DNA from: CAVUDO01 sp963740255
Lineage (GTDB): Bacteria > Actinomycetota > Actinomycetes > Mycobacteriales > Cryptosporangiaceae
Length of the DNA stretch: 64,000 nucleotides
Direction: 5' to 3'
Assembly (NCBI GenBank): GCA_963740255.1
Contig: CAVUDO010000002.1
Coordinates: 1,550,001-1,614,000 of the forward strand
Numbering within the stretch: the first letter of the stretch is position 1; every line of letters begins with the position of its first letter. This document shows positions 23,497 through 31,089 of the stretch, piece after piece. The translations under genes were made by a program, and so were the position numbers. The notes beneath the pieces are model-generated. The model searched no databases. It was not told the origin of the DNA and saw only the letters and a list, made by a program, of their open reading frames with translations.

Positions 23497-23616
23497 GGCC
23501 TCTAGGCGCACGAGAACGCCATTCGGTTCCCCCGTTGCGGCACCCGCCTTCGCCGACCGCCCGACGCCCGCGCCGCCGGAGCCGCCGCCGGACACGGTTA
23601 CCGGAGAAGCCCGCGG

Positions 23617-24651
23617 TCAGCGCGGGCAGGCGGCGGGGGGGCGGCTGGCGCGGAGCGCCGCGAGGGCGGCCAGCCCGTCATCGAGGGTGGCAACCCGGGC
23701 CAGCCGCAGGCCTTCGGGGGCCGCGCCGACCGCTTCGGCACAGTTGTCGGCCGGCACCAGGAACACCGTGGCGCCGGCTCGGCGCGCGGCCGCCATCTTC
23801 TGCGGGATACCGCCGATCGCCCCGACCACGCCGTCGTCGTCGATCTCGCCGGTGCCGGCGATGAACACTCCCCCCGTCAGGTCGACGGGCTCGACCTTGT
23901 CGACGATGGCGAGCGCGAACATCAGCCCGGCCGACGGACCGCCGATCCGGTCCAGGTCGAAGTCGACGGCGAACGGGTGCGGCTGGGAGTTCTCCACCTC
24001 CACGCCCAGCACAGCCCGCTTGCCGCCGTTGCCGTCGTCGGTCTCGCCCAGCGTCACGGCGACCGCGGCGGGCTCGTCGTCGCGGACGTACCCGATGGTG
24101 ACCGCGTCGCCCGGCTTCTTCTTCGCGAGCAGCTTGCGCAGGCCGAGCGCGCTGGTCACCGTGGCGCCGTCCACCGTCGTGACAACGTCGCGGGCGACGA
24201 GCTTCCCGGCCGACGGGGAGCCGGCGGGCACGGCGGTGACGGTGACCGCCACGGGATAGCCGAGTTCGCGCAGCGCGGACGTCTCGGCCGAGGTCTGGGA
24301 CTTCTTGAACGCGGCGGCGTTGTCCTGGTCGACCTGCTTCTGGGTCTGCCCGGGCGGGTACACCACCTCACGCGGAACGACCGCGATGGTGCCGTCCAGC
24401 CAGAACCGCATGGCCGTGCCGAGGTCGAGGTCGGAGGAGACCGAGACCGTGGTCAGGTTCAGATGGCCCTTCGACGTCGAGGTCGGCCGGCCGGTGATCG
24501 TGATGATCTCCTTGCCGTCGGCCTTGCCGAGCGTGTCCAGCGTCGGTCCGGGCCGCAGCGCGACGTACGGGACGGGCAGTACGGACAGCACGATCGACAA
24601 CCCGAGCACCAGCGCGGCGCCGACCAGCACTGTCCATCCACGCCGCATCAT
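23617..24651 (-). CDS. PDZ and Lon-like serine protease, membrane-anchored
   Basis: A 344-residue protein with an N-terminal signal anchor (WTVLVGAALVLGLSIVLSVL), a PDZ domain (VPAGSPSAGKLVARDVVTTV, DGATVTSALGLRKLL) and a C-terminal Lon-type protease domain. The Ser-Lys dyad is visible: GGPSAGLMFALAI with Ser near residue 240, and GGIPQKMAAARRAGA with Lys near residue 285. It should degrade or process proteins on the outer face of the membrane. The homologue Rv3194c occupies the same place beside UPF0182. ATG-ATG at 24651 begins the anchor; there is no clear ribosome site. Confidence 0.93.
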   Translation of the reverse strand: MMRRGWTVLVGAALVLGLSIVLSVLPVPYVALRPGPTLDTLGKADGKEIITITGRPTSTSKGHLNLTTVSVSSDLDLGTAMRFWLDGTIAVVPREVVYPPGQTQKQVDQDNAAAFKKSQTSAETSALRELGYPVAVTVTAVPAGSPSAGKLVARDVVTTVDGATVTSALGLRKLLAKKKPGDAVTIGYVRDDEPAAVAVTLGETDDGNGGKRAVLGVEVENSQPHPFAVDFDLDRIGGPSAGLMFALAIVDKVEPVDLTGGVFIAGTGEIDDDGVVGAIGGIPQKMAAARRAGATVFLVPADNCAEAVGAAPEGLRLARVATLDDGLAALAALRASRPPAACPR

Positions 24652-24811
24652 GGGCGCAAGACTAACGGCGCCGTGCGAGGTCGACGCGCACCCGGTTGCT
24701 GCCGCCGCCCAGTGGCTGCGACGTCGGGGACGCGGGTCCGAACGAACGCCGGCGCGCGCCCGTGGGCGAGCGGCCACAACGGAGCTACCGTTGGATCATG
24801 GTGAGCCAGTG

Positions 24812-26026
24812 ATGACCGACAATCCCTTCGGCTTCGGCCTGCCCGGGGGCGGCAAGGCGCCGGATCCGAACGATCCGCAGTGGGCCACGGTGATGGCCCA
24901 GCTGCAACAGCTCCTGTCGGCCTCCCAGTCCTCCGGGCCGGTGAACTGGGCACTGGCCACCCAGATCGCCACCGGTGCCGTCCGGCCGGACGACCGCTCG
25001 CTCACCGCGGCCGAGCGGACCGACGTCTCCGAGGCGCTCCACCTCGCCGACATGTGGCTGGACGCGGCCACCGTGCTGCCCTCGGGCCTGTCGACCAACG
25101 CCGGGTGGAGCCGGTTGGAGTGGCTCGAGGCGACGATGCCCACCTGGCAGGCGCTCTGCGATCCGGTCGCCGAACGGATCGGCACGGCGATGACGTCCCT
25201 GCTGCCCGAGGAGGCCGCCGGCCAGCTCGGCCCGATGGCCGGGATGATGTCGGGCATCGGCGGGATGATGTTCGGCACCCAGGTCGGGCAGGGCCTCGGG
25301 CAGCTCTCCGCCGAGGTGCTGTCTTCCTCTGACATCGGGCTGCCGCTGGGCCCCGCGGGCACCGGCGCGCTGCTGCCGGCCAACCTGGCCTCCTTCACCG
25401 AGGGCCTGGAGCTGCCCGCCGAGGAGGTCCGGCTCTACGTCGCGCTGCGGGAGGCCGCGCACCACCGGCTGTACGGCCACGTGGGCTGGCTGCGTGCCCA
25501 CGTCCTCGCCGCCGTCCGTGCCTACGCGGCGGGCATCACCGTCGACCGCGACGCCGTCGAACGCGCCACCCAGATCGTGGACCCGACCGACCTGGAGAGC
25601 GTGCGGGAAGCGCTGTCCGGCGGAATGTTCGGCGCGGAGGACACCCCCGCCCAGCAGGTCGCGCTGGCCCGGCTGGAGACCGCACTGGCCCTGGTGGAGG
25701 GCTGGGTGGCGCAGGTGGTCGACACGGTGGCGGGCGAGCGGCTGCCGGGCGCGTCCGCGCTGGCCGAGACCTTCCGGCGTCGGCGCGCGGCGGGCGGGCC
25801 GGCCGAGCAGACGTTCGCGACGCTGGTCGGCCTCCAGTTGCGTCCGCGACGGCTGCGGGAGGCCGCGGCGGTCTGGGCCGAGCTTGCCGCGCAGCGCGGC
25901 ACCCAGGGGCGGGACGCGGTCTGGGACCACCCCGATCTGCTGCCCACCGGGGACGACCTTGACGACCCGGTGGGATTCGCCCGCGGCGACACCGACCTCG
26001 ACCTGCCGGGCCTGGAAGACCTCTGA
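24812..26026 (+). CDS. Zinc-dependent metalloprotease-like protein (DUF2342)
   Basis: A 404-residue protein of the DUF2342 / 'F420 biosynthesis-associated' family. Diagnostic blocks are the start NPFGFGLPGGG, the glycine/methionine-rich MAGMMSGIGGMMFGTQVGQG (a membrane- or surface-associating segment), VRLYVALREAAHHRLYGHVG near residue 215 (a putative metal site with AHH and H) and SVREALSGGMF. Classical HExxH is not present, so hydrolytic activity is not assured. It is divergent from the PDZ protease gene (160 bp between starts), as in mycobacteria (Rv3195). Confidence 0.9.
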   Translation: MTDNPFGFGLPGGGKAPDPNDPQWATVMAQLQQLLSASQSSGPVNWALATQIATGAVRPDDRSLTAAERTDVSEALHLADMWLDAATVLPSGLSTNAGWSRLEWLEATMPTWQALCDPVAERIGTAMTSLLPEEAAGQLGPMAGMMSGIGGMMFGTQVGQGLGQLSAEVLSSSDIGLPLGPAGTGALLPANLASFTEGLELPAEEVRLYVALREAAHHRLYGHVGWLRAHVLAAVRAYAAGITVDRDAVERATQIVDPTDLESVREALSGGMFGAEDTPAQQVALARLETALALVEGWVAQVVDTVAGERLPGASALAETFRRRRAAGGPAEQTFATLVGLQLRPRRLREAAAVWAELAAQRGTQGRDAVWDHPDLLPTGDDLDDPVGFARGDTDLDLPGLEDL

Positions 26027-26074
26027 CCTGGGCTCACGGTGGCGGGCAGACCACCGCCAGCACGCGCCCAGGGT

Positions 26075-26611
26075 CTAGTCGACGTCGTCGTCGCTGAGTT
26101 CCAGGCCGGCGGCCGCGGCGACACCCTCCAGGTACCCGCGGGCACGTTGGGCCCGCGGGTACCGGTCGACGAGCGCCCAGAAGTCGGCGCCGTGGCCGGG
26201 AACGCTCAGATGAGCCAGCTCGTGCACCAGCACGTAGTCCACGACCCAGCCCGGCATCCCGCGCAGCCGCGCCGACAACCGGATGGTGCGTTCGGACGGC
26301 GTGCAGGAACCCCAGCGCCCGTGCTGGTTGGTGACCCAGCGGATGCTGACGGGGGCGGTCAGGCCGTCCAGGTAGAGCCGGGCCAGCTGGCCGGCGCGCT
26401 GATCGAGTTCCGTGTCGCTGCGCGGGCGGCGGGAACGGCTCTCCCGGGCATCGAGCCGGGTGAGCATCTTCTGCACCCACTCGCGTTCCTCCGCGGCGGT
26501 GAACCGGGCCGGGATGAGCACGACGACCTGGTCGCCGTCCCGGTAGGCGGCCACGGTGCGACGCCGGCGGGTGCTCCGCCGCACCTGCACCGTCGTCCGA
26601 CGCCCGGCCAT
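26075..26611 (-). CDS. YgjP-type (M48-like) zinc metallopeptidase
   Basis: A 178-residue metallopeptidase of the DUF45/YgjP group. The zinc site is HELAH near residue 128 (VVDYVLVHELAHLSVPGHGA) with a downstream His in the GHGADFW context; RWGSCTPSERTIRLSARL is the characteristic preceding block. Substrate is unknown. ATG 26611 gives the MAGRRTTVQVRRS start typical of the family; reading further up gives non-domain sequence. It is convergent with the DUF2342 gene. Confidence 0.9.
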   Translation of the reverse strand: MAGRRTTVQVRRSTRRRRTVAAYRDGDQVVVLIPARFTAAEEREWVQKMLTRLDARESRSRRPRSDTELDQRAGQLARLYLDGLTAPVSIRWVTNQHGRWGSCTPSERTIRLSARLRGMPGWVVDYVLVHELAHLSVPGHGADFWALVDRYPRAQRARGYLEGVAAAAGLELSDDDVD

Positions 26612-26954
26612 GGATGGCACGCTAGCCCGATCCCGGGGCGCTCGTCTCGAACCCGGACAAGGGTGTCGAGGATGTGGGGGTTCCGTGACTTTCCGTAACA
26701 CCGTGTAACCGGGCGCACCATGGACGGGTGTCCGGGCCCAGAAAATCGCCTATCTGCCCTGTTCACAGCCTACGGGGCACGCGATGTCGGTGGCATCTGG
26801 TTTCATGAACCGGCTTCGCTTACCGCCGGAAGACGGCGATATCGCGCCACGCCGCGCCGCGCGTCCGCGGCCGGACGACTACGCAGGGATACTGTCAGTC
26901 AGGTTCACAACGCCACGACCGGCGCCGTGGACACGACTCGTCGAGGAGGGGACC
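26612..26954. other. 343-bp divergent intergenic region
   Basis: This gap separates the YgjP gene (minus) and the DUF5679 gene (plus). It holds no convincing ORF. A -10-like GATACT lies near 26889 upstream of the DUF5679 gene without a clear -35, and small dyads occur (GGTTTCATGAACC near 26809, CGCCGGAAGACGGCG near 26825). Nothing stronger is seen. Confidence 0.4.
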
Positions 26955-27107
26955 GTGGCCGAGACCTACAACGGCTACTGCGTGAAGTGCAAGGAGAAGC
27001 GTGACTTCCAGGGGGAAGCCGTCACGAACGAGACCGGTCGCCGGATGGCCAAGGGCACCTGCCCGGTCTGCGGCACCAAGATGAACCGGATCCTGCCCAA
27101 GGCCTGA
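26955..27107 (+). CDS. DUF5679 small zinc-ribbon protein
   Basis: A 50-residue protein with two CxxC knuckles (CVKCKEKRDF and CPVCGTKMNRIL) that make a rubredoxin-like zinc ribbon. The start GTG 26955 follows GAGGAGGGG. Related proteins in actinobacteria are annotated DUF5679, sometimes compared with small ribosomal or topoisomerase zinc ribbons; function is unknown. A strong terminator follows. Confidence 0.88.
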   Translation: MAETYNGYCVKCKEKRDFQGEAVTNETGRRMAKGTCPVCGTKMNRILPKA

Positions 27108-27131
27108 CGGCGCGTCGAAACGCCTGACGCG

Positions 27132-27169
27132 GACGGGGGCGGCCCACCTGACAGGGGGCCGCCCCCGTC
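27132..27169 (+). terminator. Hairpin terminator after DUF5679 gene
   Basis: GACGGGGGCGGCC and GGCCGCCCCCGTC form a 13-bp perfect stem, followed by gcctttcc. It separates the zinc-ribbon gene from the RRE/E1-like gene. Confidence 0.8.
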
Positions 27170-27275
27170 GCCTTTCCACCGCCACCGGTCGCTCCTGTGG
27201 ACGATGGCCGACGGCACCGCGGCGACCCTGCGAGCCTCATGGCACCCCCACCGGCCACGAGGACGAGGAGTCGTC

Positions 27276-28313
27276 ATGCGCCCCCTGTTGCTGCCGGCCC
27301 TGCGCCGGATCTGGCGCGACGCGACCACGCTGCAGCTGGGCGTCGACCCCGACCGCGCCGTCGTCCTCTCCGAGGTCGACGCCCCGACGTTGACCCTGCT
27401 CGAACTGCTCGACGGCAGCCGCACGCTGGACGAGGTGGTCGGCTGCGGTCGCGACCTCGGGCTGGCGGCCGAGTCCGTGCGGAGCCTGGTGACCGGACTG
27501 AACGCGTACGGTGCCGTGGTCGACGCCGTCGCCGGTCGCCCGAGTTCCGGGCCCGTGACGGGTCTGCTCGCGCCGGACCTGGCCGCGCTGTCGTTCACCG
27601 CGGGTGCGGCGGCCGGACAGCGGCTGCGGGCCCGTACCCGCCGCTCGGTGCTCGTCCGGTGCCGCGGGCGGATCGGACCGGTGGTCGCGGCCCTGCTGGC
27701 CGCCTCGGGGGTGGGTCGGGTCGCGGTCAGCGCCGCCGGCACGGTGCGCGCCGAGGACGCCGCGGTCGGCGGCCTGACTCCCGCGGACGCGGGCGTGGCG
27801 TATGCCCTGGCTGCTGCCGACGCCGTACGGCGGGCCGCACCGCGCACGGACACCCGGATGCCGGCCTCGGGCAGCCGCCCGGACTTCGTGGTGCTCGCCG
27901 CCGGGCCGGTGCCCAGTCCCGGCGACCGGTTGCGGTGGACCGCCCGGCGCGTGTCGCATCTTCCTGTCCTGCTCCGGGACGCCACCGCCGTGGTCGGGCC
28001 GCTGGTGGTGCCCGGCTCCACGGCCTGCCTCGACTGCGTCGAGCTGCACCGGCGCGACCGCGACCAGGCCTGGCCGGCGGTCGCCGCCCAACTCGCCACC
28101 GATCCGGCACCGGAGGCCTCCCACGTCGCGGTCGCCACCGCCGCGGCGGCGCTGGCGGCGATGCAGGTGCTGGCCTACCTCGACGGCGACGACCCGGAGA
28201 CCCGTGGGGTGTCGCTGGAGCTCAACCGGCTCGGCGACCGGGTCCGGCACCGCCCGTGGGAGCCGCATCCGCGGTGCGGTTGCCTGGACGCCCGGCCCAC
28301 CCGCGCGGCCTGA
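27276..28313 (+). CDS. RRE plus degenerate E1/ThiF-like protein (TOMM-type scaffold)
   Basis: A 345-residue protein. Residues about 15-80 (LQLGVDPDRAVVLSEVDAPT, LLELLDGSRTLDEVV, LVTGLNAYGAVVDA) look like a RiPP recognition element, and the rest has the outline of an E1/ThiF fold: VLVRCRGRIGPVVAALLAAS where active enzymes have GxGxxG, CLDCVELHRRDRD, and a final CGCLDA. The two cysteine pairs probably bind zinc, while the nucleotide-binding loop is degraded. Such proteins act as leader-binding scaffolds in TOMM cyclodehydratases, but no YcaO partner or precursor is present. ATG 27276 follows GACGAGGAG. The homologous position in mycobacteria is Rv3196. Confidence 0.75.
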   Translation: MRPLLLPALRRIWRDATTLQLGVDPDRAVVLSEVDAPTLTLLELLDGSRTLDEVVGCGRDLGLAAESVRSLVTGLNAYGAVVDAVAGRPSSGPVTGLLAPDLAALSFTAGAAAGQRLRARTRRSVLVRCRGRIGPVVAALLAASGVGRVAVSAAGTVRAEDAAVGGLTPADAGVAYALAAADAVRRAAPRTDTRMPASGSRPDFVVLAAGPVPSPGDRLRWTARRVSHLPVLLRDATAVVGPLVVPGSTACLDCVELHRRDRDQAWPAVAAQLATDPAPEASHVAVATAAAALAAMQVLAYLDGDDPETRGVSLELNRLGDRVRHRPWEPHPRCGCLDARPTRAA

Positions 28314-28506
28314 CCGCTCGGCCGCTCAGCCCGTCGCCGCGCCCACAGGTTCCCACTCCGCTCATCCCGCGGGAATACACGCCCCGGCCGGCGCTCAGCG
28401 TGTGGACCGACGTTGCCATCCGGCCCCGGGTGCGACCGGGGAGTCCCTGGGCCGTCCGGGAGGGCCACGGGTGGGGGACGTGGCCGGCGGGAGGGAGGAT
28501 GGCGAG

Positions 28507-29817
28507 GTGACCGACATCCCGCGCCGTGCCATCACCCGGACCGCCAAGCTGGTCGGGTTGCCCCTGGGGATGGCCGGGCGGGTCACGATGGGGCTCGGCC
28601 GGCGCCTCGGCGGGGCGTCAGCGGAGTTCGTCGCCCAGGAGGTGCAGCGACGCACGGCCGAGCAGGTGTTCTCGGTGCTCGGCCAGCTCAAGGGCGGGGC
28701 GATGAAGTTCGGCCAGGCGCTGAGCGTCTTCGAGGCCGCGATTCCGGAGGAGCTCGCCAAGCCCTACCGCGAGGCCCTGACCAAGCTCCAGGAGGCCGCT
28801 CCGCCGCTGCCGGTGACCACCGTGCACGCGGTCCTGGCCGAGCAGCTCGGGCCGCGGTGGCGACGCAGGTTCCGCGAGTTTGACGACCTGCCGGCGGCCG
28901 CGGCGAGCATCGGTCAGGTGCATCGCGCGGTGTGGGCCGACGGGCGCGAGGTCGCGGTGAAGGTGCAGTACCCGGGCGCCGGCCCGGCGCTCGTCTCCGA
29001 CCTCAACCAGCTCGGCCGCCTCGCCCGGCTGTTCTCGGTCCTGCAGCCCGGGCTGGACATCAAGCCGCTGGTCGTCGAGCTGAAGAGCCGGGTAGCCGAG
29101 GAGCTCGACTACCGGCTGGAGGCCAGGTCCACGCGCGCGTTCGCGGCGGCCTACCGCGACGACCCGGAGATCACGGCGCCGCGGGTCCTCGCCGCCGCCG
29201 ACCGGGTCCTGGTGACGGAGTGGATCGAGGGCACGCCGCTCTCGGCGGTGATCGCGGCGGGCGGTCCGGACGAACGGGACCGGGCCGGGGCGTTGCTCGC
29301 CACCCTGCACTTCTCGGCGCCGGCCCGCACAAGACTGCTGCACGCCGATCCGCATCCCGGCAACTTCCGCATCCTGCCGGACGGCCGGCTGGGCGTGATC
29401 GACTTCGGCGCGGTCGCCCGGCTGCCCAAGGGACTGCCCGCGCCGGTGGGTCGGTTGGTGCGACTGGCGCTGGGGGGCGACGCGGGCGCCGTCCTCGACG
29501 GGCTGCGCAGGGAAGGGTTCGTGAAGCCGAACGTCGAGGTGGACGCCCAGGCCGTGCTCGACTTCGTCGCTCCGATGCTCGAACCGCTGGTGTCGGAGGA
29601 TTTCCGGTTCACCCGGGCCTGGCTGCGCAAGGAGGCGGTGCGGGTGGGCGATCCACGCGGTCCCGCCTACCAGCTCGGCCGCCAGCTCAACCTGCCGCCG
29701 TCCTACCTGCTCATCCACCGGGTGACGCTGGGTTCGATCGGTGTGCTCTGCCAGTTGGAGGCCAGAGCCCGCTACCGCGCGATCGTCGAACGCTGGCAGC
29801 CGGGCTTCGCGGCCTGA
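28507..29817 (+). CDS. ABC1/UbiB-family atypical kinase
   Basis: A 436-residue ADCK/UbiB kinase-like protein. The family-specific KxGQ motif (GGAMKFGQALS, Lys67), AAASIGQVHRAVWADGREVA with the ATP-binding lysine segment VAVKVQYPG, LLHADPHPGNF (catalytic loop) and GVIDFGAVARLP (DFG) are intact. UbiB proteins bind lipids and support isoprenoid-quinone pools; in actinobacteria, which lack ubiquinone, the role is unresolved. GTG 28507 follows a GAGG-containing leader. It corresponds to Rv3197, directly next to whiB7 as here. Confidence 0.92.
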   Translation: MTDIPRRAITRTAKLVGLPLGMAGRVTMGLGRRLGGASAEFVAQEVQRRTAEQVFSVLGQLKGGAMKFGQALSVFEAAIPEELAKPYREALTKLQEAAPPLPVTTVHAVLAEQLGPRWRRRFREFDDLPAAAASIGQVHRAVWADGREVAVKVQYPGAGPALVSDLNQLGRLARLFSVLQPGLDIKPLVVELKSRVAEELDYRLEARSTRAFAAAYRDDPEITAPRVLAAADRVLVTEWIEGTPLSAVIAAGGPDERDRAGALLATLHFSAPARTRLLHADPHPGNFRILPDGRLGVIDFGAVARLPKGLPAPVGRLVRLALGGDAGAVLDGLRREGFVKPNVEVDAQAVLDFVAPMLEPLVSEDFRFTRAWLRKEAVRVGDPRGPAYQLGRQLNLPPSYLLIHRVTLGSIGVLCQLEARARYRAIVERWQPGFAA

Positions 29818-29832
29818 CCATGCGGACAGCAG

Positions 29833-29861
29833 TCGGGGGCCGGCGTGGTGCCGACCCCCGA
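29833..29861. terminator. Hairpin terminator between ubiB-like gene and the whiB7 operon
   Basis: TCGGGGGCCGGC and the downstream GTGCCGACCCCCGA pair almost fully. It lies between convergent genes (kinase on plus, whiB7 companion on minus) and can serve both. Confidence 0.65.
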
Positions 29862-29878
29862 CGTAGGGAACTGCGGTG

Positions 29879-30127
29879 TCAGACGCGCTCGCGCAGGCGT
29901 GCGGCCGCCGCGGCGACGAGGCGCGCGGGGCGCTTCGTTGCCTGCGGCTGACGCCCTGCCGGGACGAGCTCGGGCATTCGGGCGCGAGCCATGGCTTCGT
30001 GGATCAGTAGCATCTCGAGACTCCTGTAGGGCTGGGCGTTCGCCGTGGCGTGCATGTCATCGATGTCCACAGTGGTGCGTCTGGCGGACGTACCGTGGGC
30101 GTGGGCGGGCTGGGTCGGGGTGCTCAT
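29879..30127 (-). CDS. Small protein coupled to whiB7
   Basis: An 82-residue protein starting MSTPTQPAHAHGTSARRTTV, with a central amphipathic helix SLEMLLIHEAMARARMPEL and a basic Ala/Arg-rich end (LVAAAAARLRERV). The LLIHEAMARARM helix is reminiscent of short HEELARAR-type proteins common in actinobacteria, function unknown. Its ATG overlaps the whiB7 stop by 4 bp, so it is translated together with WhiB7 and is probably part of the same antibiotic-induced transcript. Confidence 0.75.
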   Translation of the reverse strand: MSTPTQPAHAHGTSARRTTVDIDDMHATANAQPYRSLEMLLIHEAMARARMPELVPAGRQPQATKRPARLVAAAAARLRERV

Positions 30128-30411
30128 GCGGCGTACTCCGCCTTCCGCGGGCGACCACGCGGCCGCTTGCGCGCGATGACGACGCCGCGCTCGAAGATCT
30201 CGCCACCCCACACCCCCCAGGGCTCGCGCCGGTCGCGCGCTCCCTGGAGGCAGGCGACGCGCAGCGGGCAAGTCCCGCAGTACGTCTTGGCGAGCTCGAG
30301 GCCGGCAGGAGACTCCGCGAACCAGAGTTCGGGATCCTCGCGCCGACACGGGAGCGCCTCGTCCGGATCGGTCACCCCGAGGTCGAGCGGGGCGAGACCG
30401 AGTGCCGTCAT
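30124..30411 (-). CDS. whiB7: WhiB7 antibiotic-resistance regulator
   Basis: A 95-residue WhiB7. Cysteines 22, 45, 48 and 54 bind the [4Fe-4S] cluster, EPWGVWGGEIFERG is the sigma-A contact loop, and the C-terminus RKRPRGRPRKAEYAA is the AT-hook that distinguishes WhiB7 from other WhiB proteins. It activates intrinsic drug-resistance genes when translation is inhibited and activates itself. The start ATG 30411 has GAGGTG upstream. A long leader with an upstream ORF, paired hairpins and a terminator precedes it, and an AT-rich WhiB7-type promoter lies at 30957-30995. uvrD2 upstream and the UbiB gene downstream match the mycobacterial order. Confidence 0.96.
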   Translation of the reverse strand: MTALGLAPLDLGVTDPDEALPCRREDPELWFAESPAGLELAKTYCGTCPLRVACLQGARDRREPWGVWGGEIFERGVVIARKRPRGRPRKAEYAA

Positions 30412-30500
30412 GGCCGGTTCACCTCTTCCGTGTGATGTCCGCTTGTGGCGGTGAGAACTGGTGGTCGTTCTTGGTGCGATCAGGTGCTGGACAAACAGAA

Positions 30501-30535
30501 AGGCCGTGGATCCCGGTTGGCGGGTTCCACGGCCT
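30501..30535 (-). terminator. Attenuator hairpin in the whiB7 leader
   Basis: Fourteen of fifteen positions pair between AGGCCGTGGATCCCG and CGGGTTCCACGGCCT with a 5-nt loop. On the minus (coding) strand the stem is followed by TTTCTGTTTG, a proper U-rich intrinsic terminator, about 90 nt before the whiB7 ATG. This is the expected attenuator of a translation-inhibitor-responsive leader. Confidence 0.8.
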
Positions 30536-30580
30536 CGAGGTGAGCCGGCTGGTCTCTCTAGGAGACCGGCCTCTCTCGAG
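30534..30580 (-). promoter_or_regulatory. Second leader hairpin holding the uORF stop codon
   Basis: GGTCTC and GAGACC flank a short loop that contains the TAG stop of the upstream ORF (30560-30558); GCC/GGC and the outer CTCGAG/CTCGAG copies extend the stem. The outer strand abuts the attenuator stem at 30534-30535, so ribosome occupancy at the uORF end could decide which structure forms. Confidence 0.6.
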
Positions 30581-30878
30581 GTGGAACGCCCGCCGGGACG
30601 GTGACCTGCTTGGCGCTGACGCCAGCCGGGTTGCCGAAGCCGTAGTGGTTGTGCGCTCGCAGCTCGTCCCGACCGCGCATGGCGTTCGTGAGGCTGAGGG
30701 CAGACTCCACCCGCGGCGTGAAGGCGATAGGCGGTGTGACACGGACGGCCCGGAGTCTGTCGGCCGCCGGGCCGTGGACGTCGGGGCCGACGCACGTACC
30801 CCACGGGATACCGGTCGGGTGCGTCATCCGGACAGGGGTGTCCGACAGCGCCAGTCCGCTCGTGAGAATGCTGACCAT
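30558..30878 (-). CDS. Upstream ORF in the whiB7 leader
   Basis: A 106-residue ORF whose ATG (30878) has a near-perfect AAGGAGGTGG ribosome site five bases upstream. The product starts MVSILTSGLALSDTPVRMTH and ends VPAGVPPRERPVS, with no recognisable domain. Its stop lies inside a hairpin just ahead of the attenuator. whiB7/wblC leaders in other actinobacteria carry uORFs that couple ribosome stalling to antitermination; this one is long and well initiated. The amino-acid sequence may matter less than its translation. The regulatory role is inferred from position. Confidence 0.7.
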   Translation of the reverse strand: MVSILTSGLALSDTPVRMTHPTGIPWGTCVGPDVHGPAADRLRAVRVTPPIAFTPRVESALSLTNAMRGRDELRAHNHYGFGNPAGVSAKQVTVPAGVPPRERPVS

Positions 30879-30956
30879 GTCGTCCACCTCCTTCCGATGA
30901 CGACCACCTGGCGTGGCCGTGGTGCTTGCACGGGTGTGCTGCCCGCGCAAAGGGAG

Positions 30957-30995
30957 GCTATGCCTGACTCCCTCAGCGGGCAAACCCTTTTTTTT
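30957..30995 (-). promoter_or_regulatory. WhiB7-type autoregulated promoter
   Basis: On the minus strand an A8 tract (30995-30988) lies exactly 3 bp upstream of a TTTGCC -35 (30984-30979), followed by 16 bp and CATAGC as -10 (30962-30957). WhiB7 is known to bind AT-rich DNA just upstream of the -35 through its AT-hook. A second A-rich run lies further up, to about 31008. The start of transcription would be near 30950, leaving a leader of about 540 nt before whiB7. Confidence 0.7.
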
Positions 30996-31089
30996 CGCCT
31001 TCTTTTTCTCCGAGTGGCCCACCCGACAGTGGGCGTGCCCGAAACCGACTCTGACCTGCGCGAAATCGCCGATGGCAGCGCCGCCCTGG

